Both the position numbers and the translations under genes were made by a program. A DNA stretch of 64,000 nt, taken from assembly GCF_902459705.1 (NCBI RefSeq), contig NZ_CABPRU010000009.1, positions 62,001 through 126,000 of the forward strand, read 5' to 3'. The notes under the pieces are model-generated. The model ran no database searches. It was not told the origin of the DNA and saw only the letters and a list, made by a program, of their open reading frames with translations. Positions 17,936 to 27,491 of the stretch are shown piece by piece. The DNA comes from Pandoraea terrigena. GTDB taxonomy: Bacteria; Pseudomonadota; Gammaproteobacteria; Burkholderiales; Burkholderiaceae. The stretch's first letter is position 1. Each line of letters begins with the position of its first letter.

Positions 17936-18280
17936 AGGGCGAGGCCTTGCACTACGGGGCAAAAATCACGCAGCGCTCAAGATCAATGCCATCACAACCA
18001 GCCGCGTTGCGACTGGGCTCGATACGGAAGTCCAGCACAAACGGGGGAAAACCAGCCCACCGCCGTCAATGCCGAAATTTGGACTATATTCAATCTAGTG
18101 GGTTTCAGCGGAATTTCCCTTGATTGGGCGATTCGGCAGAGAATCACCGAGGTGCTGACCGGTTCCTGTCATTTTGGCCCGCGCATCGGGTTCGCGAGCT
18201 GATTGTCCCCCATGCCAGCTTCGTGCCGAAGGTTTCTGATACTCCCCATCGAGGTTGGTCGACCTGGAAGGAGAGTAAAA
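17936..18280. other. 345-bp intergenic region before the Liv operon
   Basis: No gene seen. It ends with a good ribosome-binding site (AAGGAGAG at 18268-18275) for the substrate-binding protein. An AT-rich stretch with TATATT near 18085 could be a promoter -10 region. No clear operator dyad. Confidence 0.4.
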
Positions 18281-19537
18281 ATGAGAAATCAACAGGAACT
18301 CAGCAAACCTAATCGCAGATCCGTACTCAAGCTGATTGCGGCGACCGGGGCCTGGCAACTAGCCAGTCCTTTCGTCATGAAGGCGCATGCCGAGACGCCC
18401 ATCAAATTTGGCCTCTGCGACCCCCTCACCGGCACTTACGCACAACTTGGCAAGAACGAGCAGGTTGGTTGCGAGCTTGCTGTCGAGCAGATCAATGCCA
18501 AAGGCGGGATTCTTGGCCGGCCGGTGTCACTGGTGGTCGAGGATTCGACTAGCGCGGATACGGGTGCTGCGGTGCAAAAAGCGCGCAAGCTGATCGAGCG
18601 CGACCATGTAAATTTCCTGCTTGGCAATGTGAACTCCGCCATGGCCCTCGCAATCGGGCAGGTGTCGAACGAGTTGCGTACGCTGCATATAGTGACCGGC
18701 GGACATACCGACGCGGTGACAGGGTCCCAGTGCCATTGGAACGTATTTCGCGTGTGCAATACCACGCGCATGGAGACCAACTCTGTCTCGAAGCTACTCT
18801 TCGACAAGTACGGGAAGCGGTGGTACTTCATCACCCCCGACTACGCGTTCGGTCACACACTGCAACAAGGATTCGAAGCGAGCCTGAAGCAGTTTGGAGG
18901 CACTGAGGTCGGTGCGTCCCTGACACCGCTTGGCGCTACCGACTATTCGTCATACCTGATCAAGGCACAAGCAGCCAACCCGGATGTCATCATTTTCCTC
19001 ACCGCCGGCGATGACGCCGTCAATTCGCTGAAACAGGCGGTCCAATTCGGTCTCGACAAACGTTTCCATCTGGCAGGTGCGCAGCAGGAACTTGAGGTGC
19101 TGGAAGGCCTGCCGCCCAACGCCCGTATCGGCACATGGGTGTTCGAGTGGTATTGGAATCAGCCTAACGTGCCACATGTCTCACAGTTCGTAGCCGATAT
19201 CCGCCGGAAGGCCGGTCGGGTTCCCACCGCCAGGCACTGGTTCGGTTACGCGGCCGTCTGGACAGCCGCACTTGTGGCGAATCAAGAGAAGACGCTCGAT
19301 GCCGTCAAACTTGCGCACGCCCTCGAAGGCTTCAAGCTACCCCCGGAAATCGGGCTCATGCCCTACACGCCGTTTTATCGCGCGGGCGACCACCAACTCA
19401 TGCCCTCCCTCTATGTCGGCCACGCAGTGGAGAAGGGCGCCACACCGGAAGACTTGTTTCATGTTGACAGCGTCGTCAAGGGCCAGGACGTCGCATTGCC
19501 GGTCGAACAGACCGGGTGTCATATCACCTGGGCGTAA
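18281..19537 (+). CDS. livK: Branched-chain amino-acid-type ABC substrate-binding protein
   Basis: 418 residues from the ATG at 18281, just after a strong AGGAGAG; longer in-frame starts are not needed. An N-terminal Tat-like signal (RRSVLKLIAATGAW) is followed by a type I periplasmic-binding fold (Peripla_BP_6: IKFGLCDPLTGTYAQLGKNE, INAKGGILGRPV). It captures a ligand in the periplasm for the LivHMGF permease encoded next. Ligand binding residues do not identify the substrate; such systems carry branched-chain or other amino acids, amides, or aromatic acids. Confidence 0.9.
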   Translation: MRNQQELSKPNRRSVLKLIAATGAWQLASPFVMKAHAETPIKFGLCDPLTGTYAQLGKNEQVGCELAVEQINAKGGILGRPVSLVVEDSTSADTGAAVQKARKLIERDHVNFLLGNVNSAMALAIGQVSNELRTLHIVTGGHTDAVTGSQCHWNVFRVCNTTRMETNSVSKLLFDKYGKRWYFITPDYAFGHTLQQGFEASLKQFGGTEVGASLTPLGATDYSSYLIKAQAANPDVIIFLTAGDDAVNSLKQAVQFGLDKRFHLAGAQQELEVLEGLPPNARIGTWVFEWYWNQPNVPHVSQFVADIRRKAGRVPTARHWFGYAAVWTAALVANQEKTLDAVKLAHALEGFKLPPEIGLMPYTPFYRAGDHQLMPSLYVGHAVEKGATPEDLFHVDSVVKGQDVALPVEQTGCHITWA

Positions 19538-19623
19538 TCCGTCGTCCCCGACGCGTACATCCGACCCCCCATCCGGCGCACGACGCGTGTGCCGGATGGG
19601 GTTGCCAAAAACAAGAGGCCTGT

Positions 19624-20493
19624 ATGACGCAGCTCATCCTCTTCAACGTGTTCAATGGGGTAATCATCGGCGCGTTTTATGCGCTCATGGCCTTGGGTTT
19701 ATCGCTGATCCTGAACCTGAGTGGAGTGATCAATTTCGCTCACGGTGGTTTTCTGGCGTTGGGCGCGTACCTCGCATACACGATGATGCCTTATACAGGC
19801 TTCTGGATCGCTCTTCTCCTTGCCCCGGTACTCACCGCCGTCTTGGGATTGCTGGTTGAGGCGCTGCTGATCCGCCGTCTCTACGGCCGTGATCCGCTCT
19901 ACAGCCTATTGTTAACCTTCGGGCTGGCCTTCATCCTTCAGGACGGGACACGCTACCTCTGGGGCCCCCAGACCTTGCCTTACCAAATTCCCGACATATT
20001 GAACGTCCCCGTGAGTGCCACGTTCTTCTTTGTCACCGGGTATCGATTGTTCATGGTGGTACTCGCCATCGCGGTCGTCACCGGACTGTTTCTTGTGCTG
20101 AACAAAACCCGATTGGGTATCCGCATTCGCGCCGGCACCGCCGATCTCGATACCGTCGCTGTCCTTGGCGTGAATGTTCGCATCCTGCGCAGCTTGAACT
20201 TCGGCATGGGAATTTATCTGGCGGGTTTGGCCGGCGTCCTTGCCGCCGGCATGCTTGGGCTCTCGCCGACCATCGGCGACTCTCTGATCATGCCCAGCTT
20301 TGTGTCGATTATCGTCGGTGGTCTTGGCAGCCTGCCGGGTACCTTGTTGGGGGGGCTGCTGATCGGCGTGGCGGCGAGCGTTACCGCAGTCTTTGTTCCG
20401 TCGGCTTCCGAAGCGGTTATCTACGTGATGATGGCGCTCGTGCTGCTAGTCAGGCCCCGAGGTCTGCTGGGTGAAGTCGGGAGGACGAAATGA
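19624..20493 (+). CDS. livH: Branched-chain amino-acid-type ABC permease LivH
   Basis: 289 residues, about eight membrane helices, LivH-type family motifs (LGLSLILNLSGVINFAHG, LRSLNFGMGIYLAG, GGLGSLPGTLLGGLLIG). ATG at 19624 follows AAGAGG; 86 bp separate it from livK. Its stop overlaps the livM start by 4 bp. It forms the transmembrane pore with LivM. Confidence 0.92.
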   Translation: MTQLILFNVFNGVIIGAFYALMALGLSLILNLSGVINFAHGGFLALGAYLAYTMMPYTGFWIALLLAPVLTAVLGLLVEALLIRRLYGRDPLYSLLLTFGLAFILQDGTRYLWGPQTLPYQIPDILNVPVSATFFFVTGYRLFMVVLAIAVVTGLFLVLNKTRLGIRIRAGTADLDTVAVLGVNVRILRSLNFGMGIYLAGLAGVLAAGMLGLSPTIGDSLIMPSFVSIIVGGLGSLPGTLLGGLLIGVAASVTAVFVPSASEAVIYVMMALVLLVRPRGLLGEVGRTK

Positions 20494-21440
20494 GTCCGGC
20501 CTTACGGCATCTCGGCAACGTCACGGTCGGGGCCGCGCTTCTGACAATGCCGTTCTGGATTGGTGCGATTGGCGGTTATCCGGCATTGGGTACGCGGGTG
20601 CTTGTCATGGCGCTGGCCGCGATGGCGTTGAACTTCTTGCTGGGATTCACAGGCGTGCTCTCTTTCGGCCACGCGGCTTATTTCGGCCTTGGCGCCTATG
20701 GTGTCGGCATGACAATTCGCTATCTGACGCCCGACACCCTGCTCGGGATAGTCGTTGGGGTTGTCGCGGGGACATTGGCTGCGGCGATCATAGGCGCGCT
20801 GATCGTCCGATTGCGCGGTGTGTACTTTGCTATGGCGACCATCGCGTTCGGTCAGGTCTTCTATTTCATTGCGTTCACATGGAACTCCGTCACCGGTGGC
20901 GACGACGGTCTGTCAGGTTGGCATCGCGTTCCGATTCGACTCGGCGCCTACGCCATCGACATCTTTTCCGACCAACGCCTCTTCTACTATTTCGTGCTTG
21001 CCTGCTTCGCGATTTCAGTCACCATCATGGCGGCCATATTGCGCTCACCTTTCGGCCATACGCTTCTAGCGATCCGTGAGAATGAAAAACGCGCGCGCTT
21101 CCTGGGCATTCCGACCGAGGGGCACATCTGGTTGTCGTTTGTCATCTCGTGCTTCTTCGTCAGCTTGGCCGGGACACTCTTTGCGCTGCTGAATAACTTT
21201 GCAGACCCGCATGGCCTTAGATGGGACCAGTCCGGCGACTTCGTCATCATGGCGGTGCTGGGTGGCATGCGGTCGTTCTGGGGGCCGATGATTGGGGCCG
21301 CTATCTTCGTAGTGGTCCAGGACTTCATTTCGAGCCATACCGAGAACTGGATGTCTTTTATTGGCCTGCTGTTTATTTTGGTCGTCGTGTTCTTCCCTCG
21401 CGGTGTGATGGGCGTCCTCGCCCGGCGTAGCAAATTATGA
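20490..21440 (+). CDS. livM: Branched-chain amino-acid-type ABC permease LivM
   Basis: 316 residues with about ten hydrophobic segments and LivM motifs (LNFLLGFTGVLSFGHAAYFGLGAYG, IRENEKRARFLGI EAA-like loop for the ATPase, LGGMRSFWGPMIGA). Overlaps livH and livG by 4 bp each, indicating coupled translation. Second half of the transmembrane channel. Confidence 0.93.
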   Translation: MSPALRHLGNVTVGAALLTMPFWIGAIGGYPALGTRVLVMALAAMALNFLLGFTGVLSFGHAAYFGLGAYGVGMTIRYLTPDTLLGIVVGVVAGTLAAAIIGALIVRLRGVYFAMATIAFGQVFYFIAFTWNSVTGGDDGLSGWHRVPIRLGAYAIDIFSDQRLFYYFVLACFAISVTIMAAILRSPFGHTLLAIRENEKRARFLGIPTEGHIWLSFVISCFFVSLAGTLFALLNNFADPHGLRWDQSGDFVIMAVLGGMRSFWGPMIGAAIFVVVQDFISSHTENWMSFIGLLFILVVVFFPRGVMGVLARRSKL

Positions 21441-22186
21441 GCCTGCTTGTAGTCGACAATATTTCGCACCAGTTCGGTAGCCTGCGCGCCGTCGATGGGA
21501 TATCCATGTCAATCGAAGCGGGCGAGTTGCGCGCGGTCATCGGCCCCAACGGCGCCGGCAAGACGACGTTTTTCAATTTGATCAGCGGTTTCTTTCCACC
21601 GAGTGCAGGCCGCATCCTATTCAAGGGTGAGGACATCACGGCACTGGCCCCCCACCGCCGGGTCGAGATGGGAATGGCTCGAACCTTTCAGATCACCGAG
21701 ATATTTCCCGAACTCTCCGCGCGCGAAAATGTGCGTTTTGCCGTTGAGATCGCGGCTCACCATCGCCTCGACTTGTGGCTACCCGCTGCAGAGCGCCGAC
21801 GGATCGAGGCGCGTACGGAGGCGTTGTTGGGGCTCGCCGCGCTGTCGGAACGCGGTGACCGAATTGCGGGCGAGTTGCCGCTAGGCGATCAGCGCGCCAC
21901 CGAGATCCTGATGTCGCTTGCACTCAATCCAACGCTGTTGCTGCTTGACGAGCCGACCGCGGGAATGGCCGACCAGGAAACCTACGACATTACACAGCTG
22001 ATCCGCACGCTCAATCGGGACCAGGGCTTATCCATGATCCTGATTGAGCATGACATGCGCGTCATTTTCGAGTTGGCACAACGCATCACCGTACTCGCAG
22101 AAGGGCGGGTACTGGCCGAAGGGACACCAACGGACATTGCGGCGAACGAGCAAGTGCAGGTCGCGTATTTGGGGGTCCCGAGATGA
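21437..22186 (+). CDS. livG: Branched-chain amino-acid-type ABC ATPase LivG
   Basis: 249 residues: Walker A GPNGAGKTT at about 33-41, Q-loop, a signature segment that reads LPLGDQRATEI rather than canonical LSGGQ (as common in LivG, where LxxGxQR is usual), Walker B LLLLDEPTAGM, and H-loop IEHDM. A C-terminal LivG-type extension is present. Overlaps its neighbours by 4 bp. Confidence 0.93.
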   Translation: MSLLVVDNISHQFGSLRAVDGISMSIEAGELRAVIGPNGAGKTTFFNLISGFFPPSAGRILFKGEDITALAPHRRVEMGMARTFQITEIFPELSARENVRFAVEIAAHHRLDLWLPAAERRRIEARTEALLGLAALSERGDRIAGELPLGDQRATEILMSLALNPTLLLLDEPTAGMADQETYDITQLIRTLNRDQGLSMILIEHDMRVIFELAQRITVLAEGRVLAEGTPTDIAANEQVQVAYLGVPR

Positions 22187-22905
22187 ACGTGCTAGAAGCC
22201 AAGGGATTGCAGACCTATTACGGCAAGAGTCATGTCCTGCATGGTGTATCCGTTGAGGTCCGAGAGGGTGAGATCGTTGCTCTGCTCGGGCGCAATGGCG
22301 CGGGCAAGACCACGACATTGCGAAGCCTGATGGGTTTAACGCCGCCGCGGGCCGGAAGCATTCACATGTTCGGGGAGGAGACAACGAACTGGCCTGCGTT
22401 TCGTATCGCGGCACTTGGCGTGGGCTATGTCCCTGAGGGGCGTCGTGTGTTTGCCGGTCTGAGTGTGCAAGAGAACTTGCAAGTGCCGATGGAGCGCGCC
22501 GGCACATGGAACATCAAGCGCGTCTATGAAACCTTTCCCCGTTTGGGTGAGCGCCGCGCAAGCAAAGGCCGCCAATTGTCCGGCGGGGAGCAGGAGATGC
22601 TTGCGATTGCACGTGCCCTCATGCTCAATCCAAAGCTTCTGCTGCTCGATGAGCCGTCCCAAGGTTTGGCGCCCCGAATCGTACAGGAAGTTTTCGACGT
22701 CGTCGTGGCAATGCGTGACGAAGGCATCTCCGTATTGCTGGTTGAGCAAAACGTGCGCGCGGCCTTATCTATCGCGGATACCGCCTGCGTGCTCGATGAT
22801 GGGCGAGTGGTCTTCGTTGGGAACGCCAGCACGTTCGCCAGTGACGAGGCCCACGTGCGCGAGTTGGCAGGCGCGTCAGCGGCCCAGTGGCGATCGCCTG
22901 GTTAA
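22183..22905 (+). CDS. livF: Branched-chain amino-acid-type ABC ATPase LivF
   Basis: 240 residues: Walker A GRNGAGKTTT at about 36-45, signature LSGGEQEM, Walker B LLLLDEPSQGL, and H-loop region VEQNVRAAL. Last gene of the livKHMGF operon, overlapping livG by 4 bp. It converges on the molybdenum enzyme gene 77 bp away; no terminator-like hairpin with T-tract is visible in the gap. Confidence 0.93.
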   Translation: MNVLEAKGLQTYYGKSHVLHGVSVEVREGEIVALLGRNGAGKTTTLRSLMGLTPPRAGSIHMFGEETTNWPAFRIAALGVGYVPEGRRVFAGLSVQENLQVPMERAGTWNIKRVYETFPRLGERRASKGRQLSGGEQEMLAIARALMLNPKLLLLDEPSQGLAPRIVQEVFDVVVAMRDEGISVLLVEQNVRAALSIADTACVLDDGRVVFVGNASTFASDEAHVRELAGASAAQWRSPG

Positions 22906-22982
22906 TCGGGGGGAGGTCAGCCAGCAACTCGCTATGTGTACCATCCGCAGCACCCGGCTGACGTCTGGAACGGTACGAGACG

Positions 22983-25900
22983 TCAACGCGCAAGCTCCAC
23001 ATCATCGAGAGGCACCGCTTGGCATGTAAGGCACGCATCCGCAGCACCATCGTACGGATGCAGATGCAACACGCTCCCTCTGACAACCCGCATTAGGCAG
23101 CTTTCGCATTGCCCCACGCGGCAGCCACTGGGCAGATCCACCTTCGCGGCGTCCGCCGCGTCCAGGATCGTACCGGTGTTCGGGTGCCATACGAACGATT
23201 GCCCGGTCCCTGCTATCGAGATGTTGCGCGGGATCAGGTCCGTCGGCATGGCCAGTTCAGCCCTAAACGACTCCGCCATCACGTCAAAGGCCGGCACGCC
23301 GCGGGACACCAACGCAATCGTCGCCGCGTTTACGAACCCAGGCGAGCCGCACAGAAAGGCGAGGGGGCGGCGCGCCACCAAGGCTTCGTCGATGGCCCAC
23401 GCGTTGAAATCGTCAGCGACGTCGTAGTCGAAACCCCTTCGGTCGTCAGGCAGCGGTGCCCGGTAGTACGTCACCACCTTCACGCGAGGAAACCGCCCGG
23501 CAATCTCCCTAATACGGGCCGCGAATGCGTGGCCCTTGCTGTCGCGGCAAATGTAATGAAGCGTGGTATCAGGGTAATCGTCGCCACCTTGTGTCCACAG
23601 TGTTTCCAGATAACTCATGAACGGCGTGATGCCGATGCCGCTGCCCAGCAGGATCAGCGGCCGAGGGCCGGACGTCGGCATCGCGAACGTGCCGCCCGGT
23701 TGGCCCAACGTCACCGTTTGCCCCGTAGACAGGCCATGCAGATGCCGCGACATCAGGCCGTCGCGCTTGACTGCGATGTTCAGATGACCGGGAAACTTGC
23801 CTGAACCTACCAGCGAATACGCGCGCGTCGCACCGAGCCCGGTGTCGTGAATAGTCAGGTGCTGCCCCGGCTGGAAGTCGGGCAGATCGCCCCCGTCGTG
23901 CGGCGTAAAGACAAAGTACGCAATGTCTTTGGCGATCACTTCGCAGTGCGCGATGTGGAACGCGCGCAAGCCACTCCAGCGGCCGCGATTCATTGGGCCG
24001 TCGCGGTGCACGTTGCACAGCGTGGCCCGCAACGGTACCGAACCGCTGACTGGATCGCGGTCCCGATCAGACAAGATGGCATTGACGTTCGACGAGCCGA
24101 CGCCGTGCAGCGGTGTGTCGTCCCGGCCGAAGGCCGGTGCGCCTTGCCACCAGCCGAAGTCGGCGATCACGGTGCGATCGTCGAGCTTGCCGTCGAGTTT
24201 CGCACGCATTACCACCTCGCCGGCCGGCGTTGAGATACGCGTCCAGTCTCCTGCAGCAATACCCCGCTCGGCGGCCAGTGCAACGCCGATCTGCACGACC
24301 GGATCGACCGCCTTTCTGCGCAGCGACGCCACATGCCGGTGCGAGCTGTGGACATACCACCCGGTCTTTGCGGTCGTGAGCACCAGCGGATAGCGCGGGT
24401 CGGCGTCGTCGCGCAGCGGGCTCGCGGTCGGTTCGATGAATATGGCCACCGGCGACTGGCCAACGTCGACGAATGCCGGGGTGTACAACTCAAGCCGATG
24501 GCTCGGCGTATCGAAGCCGCGGACGGTACCGTCGTGCCTTGCCTGCGCATACTTGCGATACGAGAAGTCCTGCGCGAAACGCAGGCCCTCGGGCGCTTGC
24601 CGCAGATCGTCCACCGTCACGCCGAGCGGTTCGAGTTGATGATTCCAGCCGGCCACCACGTCGCCGCCGAAGAAGGCGTCTTTCAGCCCGAGTCGCATCG
24701 CGAGGTCGAAGGCGATCTCATAGTCGGTACGCGCGTTACCGTACGGCGAGACCACGCGCGGGCGAAACTGGACATGCTCGACGGCCGCCTGCGAAATCTC
24801 GAAGCCGATCTTCAGGGCGTCGCGCTCCCACGGCAGGGTAGAAGGAAGTACGATGTCGGCGCTTTGCGCAGTCGGATTCAGGAACGGATCGATGTGGACG
24901 TGGAAGTCCAGCGCGTGCAGCGCCTGCTGGTTGCGTTCGGAATCGGCTTGCGACACAAGCAGGTTGCTGCCGAAGCTGACAAGTGCGCGCACGCGATAGG
25001 GATCGCCGTGCAACACGGCATGCGCAAAGTCACGCGCCGTGACCCAACCGAGCGACGGCGGGCCGAGCGGCAACTCGCGCAGCCCCAACGCCTTTGCCTG
25101 TTGTTCAGGGGACAGCAGACTGTAGTCGTTGACGCTACGCGTGGGCGGCGGCACCGTCCAGAGATTGCCCCCCGGGGCGTCGATGGCGCCCGTGAGTGCG
25201 TAAAGCGTGCCGATCGCCTGCTCCGTCGCACTGGCGTTGGTGTGCTGGCCAACGCCGGTCCACGTTTGATAGCTCAGGCGCGGTGCGTTTTCGAAGCAGG
25301 CATTGAACTGCTCGATGGCGGCGGCATCGGCCCACGTCAGTTCGCTGACGCGCGCGGTCGTGTAGGGCGCGACGGAATCCCCGAGCAGGGCGAATGCCGT
25401 GGCGACGACACGTCGCTGACCGTAGATGTCGACCACATCGCGCTTTGCCTGAAGGTCGACCCTATTGGCTTCGGCCAAGGCGTGCCGTGTGTCATATGGC
25501 CGTAACGTCCCGTGCATATCTACGACGACATAGGCACTGGGCGAGCCGTCCGGCCATAGTTCGTTCGCCCGCAGCAAGCGGGCGCTGTCACGATCGACCA
25601 GACACGGTGCATTGGTCCAACGCCGGATGAATTCGGCGTCGTAACGCGCGGTCTCAAGCAGATGCCGGATGGCGCCGAGCGCCAGGGCGCCGTCCGCGCC
25701 GGGGCGGATGCGAACCCACAGGTCCGCCTGCTGCCCGCTGCCGTCCTGTTTGGGATCGACGACTACCACGCGTGCACCGCGTCGCTGGGCCTGCGCCACA
25801 AGCGATGCCTGGGCGAGCCAGGTGCGCGCGGGGTTGTGTCCCCACAGCACGACGACCTCCGTGTTCGTCCAGTCGGGCGTGCCGATGCCGCGCCCGTACA

Positions 25901-26354
25901 TCAGACGCTGCGCGTGGTCCTTGTGCCAACCGCAAACTTCGATCGCGTAGATCATGTTGGGGCTGCCGAAGACCCGAATGAGCCGTTCGACCCATTCGAA
26001 GCTGTCAACCATTGGCGTACCGCTGGGCGTGGTGACGGCGAAGGCCACGGCTTCGGCGCCATCGCGCGCACGAATCGCGAGCATCTGCCTGGCGATCTCG
26101 TCGAGCGCGTCATCCCATGAGATTTCGACCCAGCCGGGGTTCGCCGCATCGCGAGGCGCGCTACGGCGCATCGGCGTCGCCAGACGTTTGGGGCTGTAGA
26201 GCAGTTCCGGCGCGGCGCGGCCCTTGGCGCATAAGGCGCCGCCAGTCGGGTGCGACGCAAGCGGCATGACCTTGATGAGCTTGCCGTCCTCGATACGGTT
26301 CAGCGAGCCGCAACGCGAGCGGCACAACGTGCAATAGCCGGGAATGTCGGGCAT
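22983..26354 (-). CDS. Molybdopterin oxidoreductase fused to FAD/NAD reductase and [2Fe-2S] ferredoxin
   Basis: A 1123-residue cytoplasmic fusion. Residues about 1-780 form a bis-MGD molybdenum/tungsten enzyme: an N-terminal [4Fe-4S] site (CTLC-x3-C then C about 26 residues on), a candidate metal-ligand Cys in EVCGWHKDH, VLWGHNPA, and a C-terminal molydopterin-dinucleotide-binding domain. Residues about 789-1031 are a ferredoxin-reductase domain (FAD motif RAYSL about 844, nucleotide motif GSGIGITPF about 904, CGSPGF). Residues about 1032-1123 are a plant-type ferredoxin with Cys 1078, 1083, 1086 and 1111. Electrons could pass NAD(P)H-FAD-2Fe2S-4Fe4S-Mo in one chain. The gene follows the PotA-type gene by 26 bp, so it belongs to the importer operon. 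No Tat signal. Substrate unknown. Confidence 0.88.
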   Translation of the reverse strand: MPDIPGYCTLCRSRCGSLNRIEDGKLIKVMPLASHPTGGALCAKGRAAPELLYSPKRLATPMRRSAPRDAANPGWVEISWDDALDEIARQMLAIRARDGAEAVAFAVTTPSGTPMVDSFEWVERLIRVFGSPNMIYAIEVCGWHKDHAQRLMYGRGIGTPDWTNTEVVVLWGHNPARTWLAQASLVAQAQRRGARVVVVDPKQDGSGQQADLWVRIRPGADGALALGAIRHLLETARYDAEFIRRWTNAPCLVDRDSARLLRANELWPDGSPSAYVVVDMHGTLRPYDTRHALAEANRVDLQAKRDVVDIYGQRRVVATAFALLGDSVAPYTTARVSELTWADAAAIEQFNACFENAPRLSYQTWTGVGQHTNASATEQAIGTLYALTGAIDAPGGNLWTVPPPTRSVNDYSLLSPEQQAKALGLRELPLGPPSLGWVTARDFAHAVLHGDPYRVRALVSFGSNLLVSQADSERNQQALHALDFHVHIDPFLNPTAQSADIVLPSTLPWERDALKIGFEISQAAVEHVQFRPRVVSPYGNARTDYEIAFDLAMRLGLKDAFFGGDVVAGWNHQLEPLGVTVDDLRQAPEGLRFAQDFSYRKYAQARHDGTVRGFDTPSHRLELYTPAFVDVGQSPVAIFIEPTASPLRDDADPRYPLVLTTAKTGWYVHSSHRHVASLRRKAVDPVVQIGVALAAERGIAAGDWTRISTPAGEVVMRAKLDGKLDDRTVIADFGWWQGAPAFGRDDTPLHGVGSSNVNAILSDRDRDPVSGSVPLRATLCNVHRDGPMNRGRWSGLRAFHIAHCEVIAKDIAYFVFTPHDGGDLPDFQPGQHLTIHDTGLGATRAYSLVGSGKFPGHLNIAVKRDGLMSRHLHGLSTGQTVTLGQPGGTFAMPTSGPRPLILLGSGIGITPFMSYLETLWTQGGDDYPDTTLHYICRDSKGHAFAARIREIAGRFPRVKVVTYYRAPLPDDRRGFDYDVADDFNAWAIDEALVARRPLAFLCGSPGFVNAATIALVSRGVPAFDVMAESFRAELAMPTDLIPRNISIAGTGQSFVWHPNTGTILDAADAAKVDLPSGCRVGQCESCLMRVVRGSVLHLHPYDGAADACLTCQAVPLDDVELAR

Positions 26355-26380
26355 GAAAAATGGGGCGGACGTAAGTGGGT

Positions 26381-27457
26381 TCAGGCAAGCAGCGCTGCGT
26401 CACGGCGCGCCCACTGCACGGCGGCGCGGCTGCCCTCGTGCATGCCCAACGCATCCAGCTCGGACGTGTTGGTGAGCAACGCGGTGACCACAGGGCCGTC
26501 GTCGATGCGAACGAGACATTCGATGACCGGGCCGAGATACGCGAACGAGACGATGGTGCCGGCGAGCGTGTTGACGTCATCCGAGTGCGCGTCCGCCGCG
26601 ACGGCGTCGATCGGCACTAGTTGTGTGCGCTCCGGGCGGAAACTCATCGTGTTGGCGCTGGCGGGCGCATTGCCTTCGAACGACAGCACCGCACCGTGCT
26701 CGGTGACGAAGCACCCAATGCCGCCGATCTTGCCGGGGAGGAAGTTCGAGCGACCCATGAAGTCGGCCACGAAGCGATTGCACGGGCGTTCGTACAGCGT
26801 TGACGGCGTGCCGATCTGCTCGATTTGCCCCCGGCTCATGACGACCAGCCGGTCAGCCATGGAAAGCGCCTCGTCCTGATCGTGCGTAACCATCAACGTG
26901 GTCAGGCCGGTGCTGCGTTGCAGTTGACGGATCTCCGCGCGTACCTCGTGGCGCAGGCGCGCGTCGAGGGCCGACAGCGGTTCATCGAGCAACAGCACGT
27001 CCGGATTGATCGCCATCGCGCGGGCGAGCGCCACGCGTTGCTGCTGACCGCCGGACAACTGGCGTGGCATGCGTTCGGAGAAGTCGCCCAGCCGCACGCG
27101 CTCCAGCGCCACCCGCACCCGCTGCGTGATCTCGCCGGCCGGAATGCCTCGCATCTCCAGTCCGAAGGCGACGTTGCGCGCCACCGTCATGTGCGGGAAC
27201 AGCGCGTAGCCTTGGAACACCATGCCGATATTGCGACGATAGGGCGGCACGTTCGTGACGTCGCGCCCGTCGATGCGCATGGTGCCGGCGGACACCGGCA
27301 CGAAACCAGCCAGCATTCGCAGCGTGGTGGTCTTGCCGCAACCGCTCGGTCCGAGCAGCGCGATCATTTCGCCTTTGGCGATGGCCAGGTCGAAGCGCGA
27401 AACGGCCTGCGTGGCGCCGTAACGTTTCTCGACACCGGAGAACTCAATGTATGCCAT
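26381..27457 (-). CDS. PotA-type ABC transporter ATPase
   Basis: 358 residues: Walker A GPSGCGKTTT (about 36-45), Q-loop VFQGYALFPHM, signature LSGGQQQRV, Walker B LLLDEPLSALD, H-loop THDQDEA, then a C-terminal TOBE domain (about 275-345). It belongs to the spermidine/putrescine/iron/phosphonate CUT-like class and drives the importer encoded upstream (permeases at 27492 and 28304). 34 bp after the PotC-type gene and 26 bp before the molybdenum enzyme gene. Confidence 0.93.
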   Translation of the reverse strand: MAYIEFSGVEKRYGATQAVSRFDLAIAKGEMIALLGPSGCGKTTTLRMLAGFVPVSAGTMRIDGRDVTNVPPYRRNIGMVFQGYALFPHMTVARNVAFGLEMRGIPAGEITQRVRVALERVRLGDFSERMPRQLSGGQQQRVALARAMAINPDVLLLDEPLSALDARLRHEVRAEIRQLQRSTGLTTLMVTHDQDEALSMADRLVVMSRGQIEQIGTPSTLYERPCNRFVADFMGRSNFLPGKIGGIGCFVTEHGAVLSFEGNAPASANTMSFRPERTQLVPIDAVAADAHSDDVNTLAGTIVSFAYLGPVIECLVRIDDGPVVTALLTNTSELDALGMHEGSRAAVQWARRDAALLA

Positions 27458-27491
27458 GTGCGTGAAGTCGAAAGTGTCAATCAGTGGCGTG

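Noticed and set aside
21894-21930. Degenerate ABC signature in LivG as sign of inactivity
   Set aside because: Substitutions around LxxGxQR are normal for LivG-type ATPases; Walker A, Walker B and H-loop are intact.
24333-25505. A 390-codon plus-strand frame inside the molybdenum enzyme gene
   Set aside because: Antisense shadow with Arg/Ala/Gly-rich composition, no start signals and no recognisable domain.
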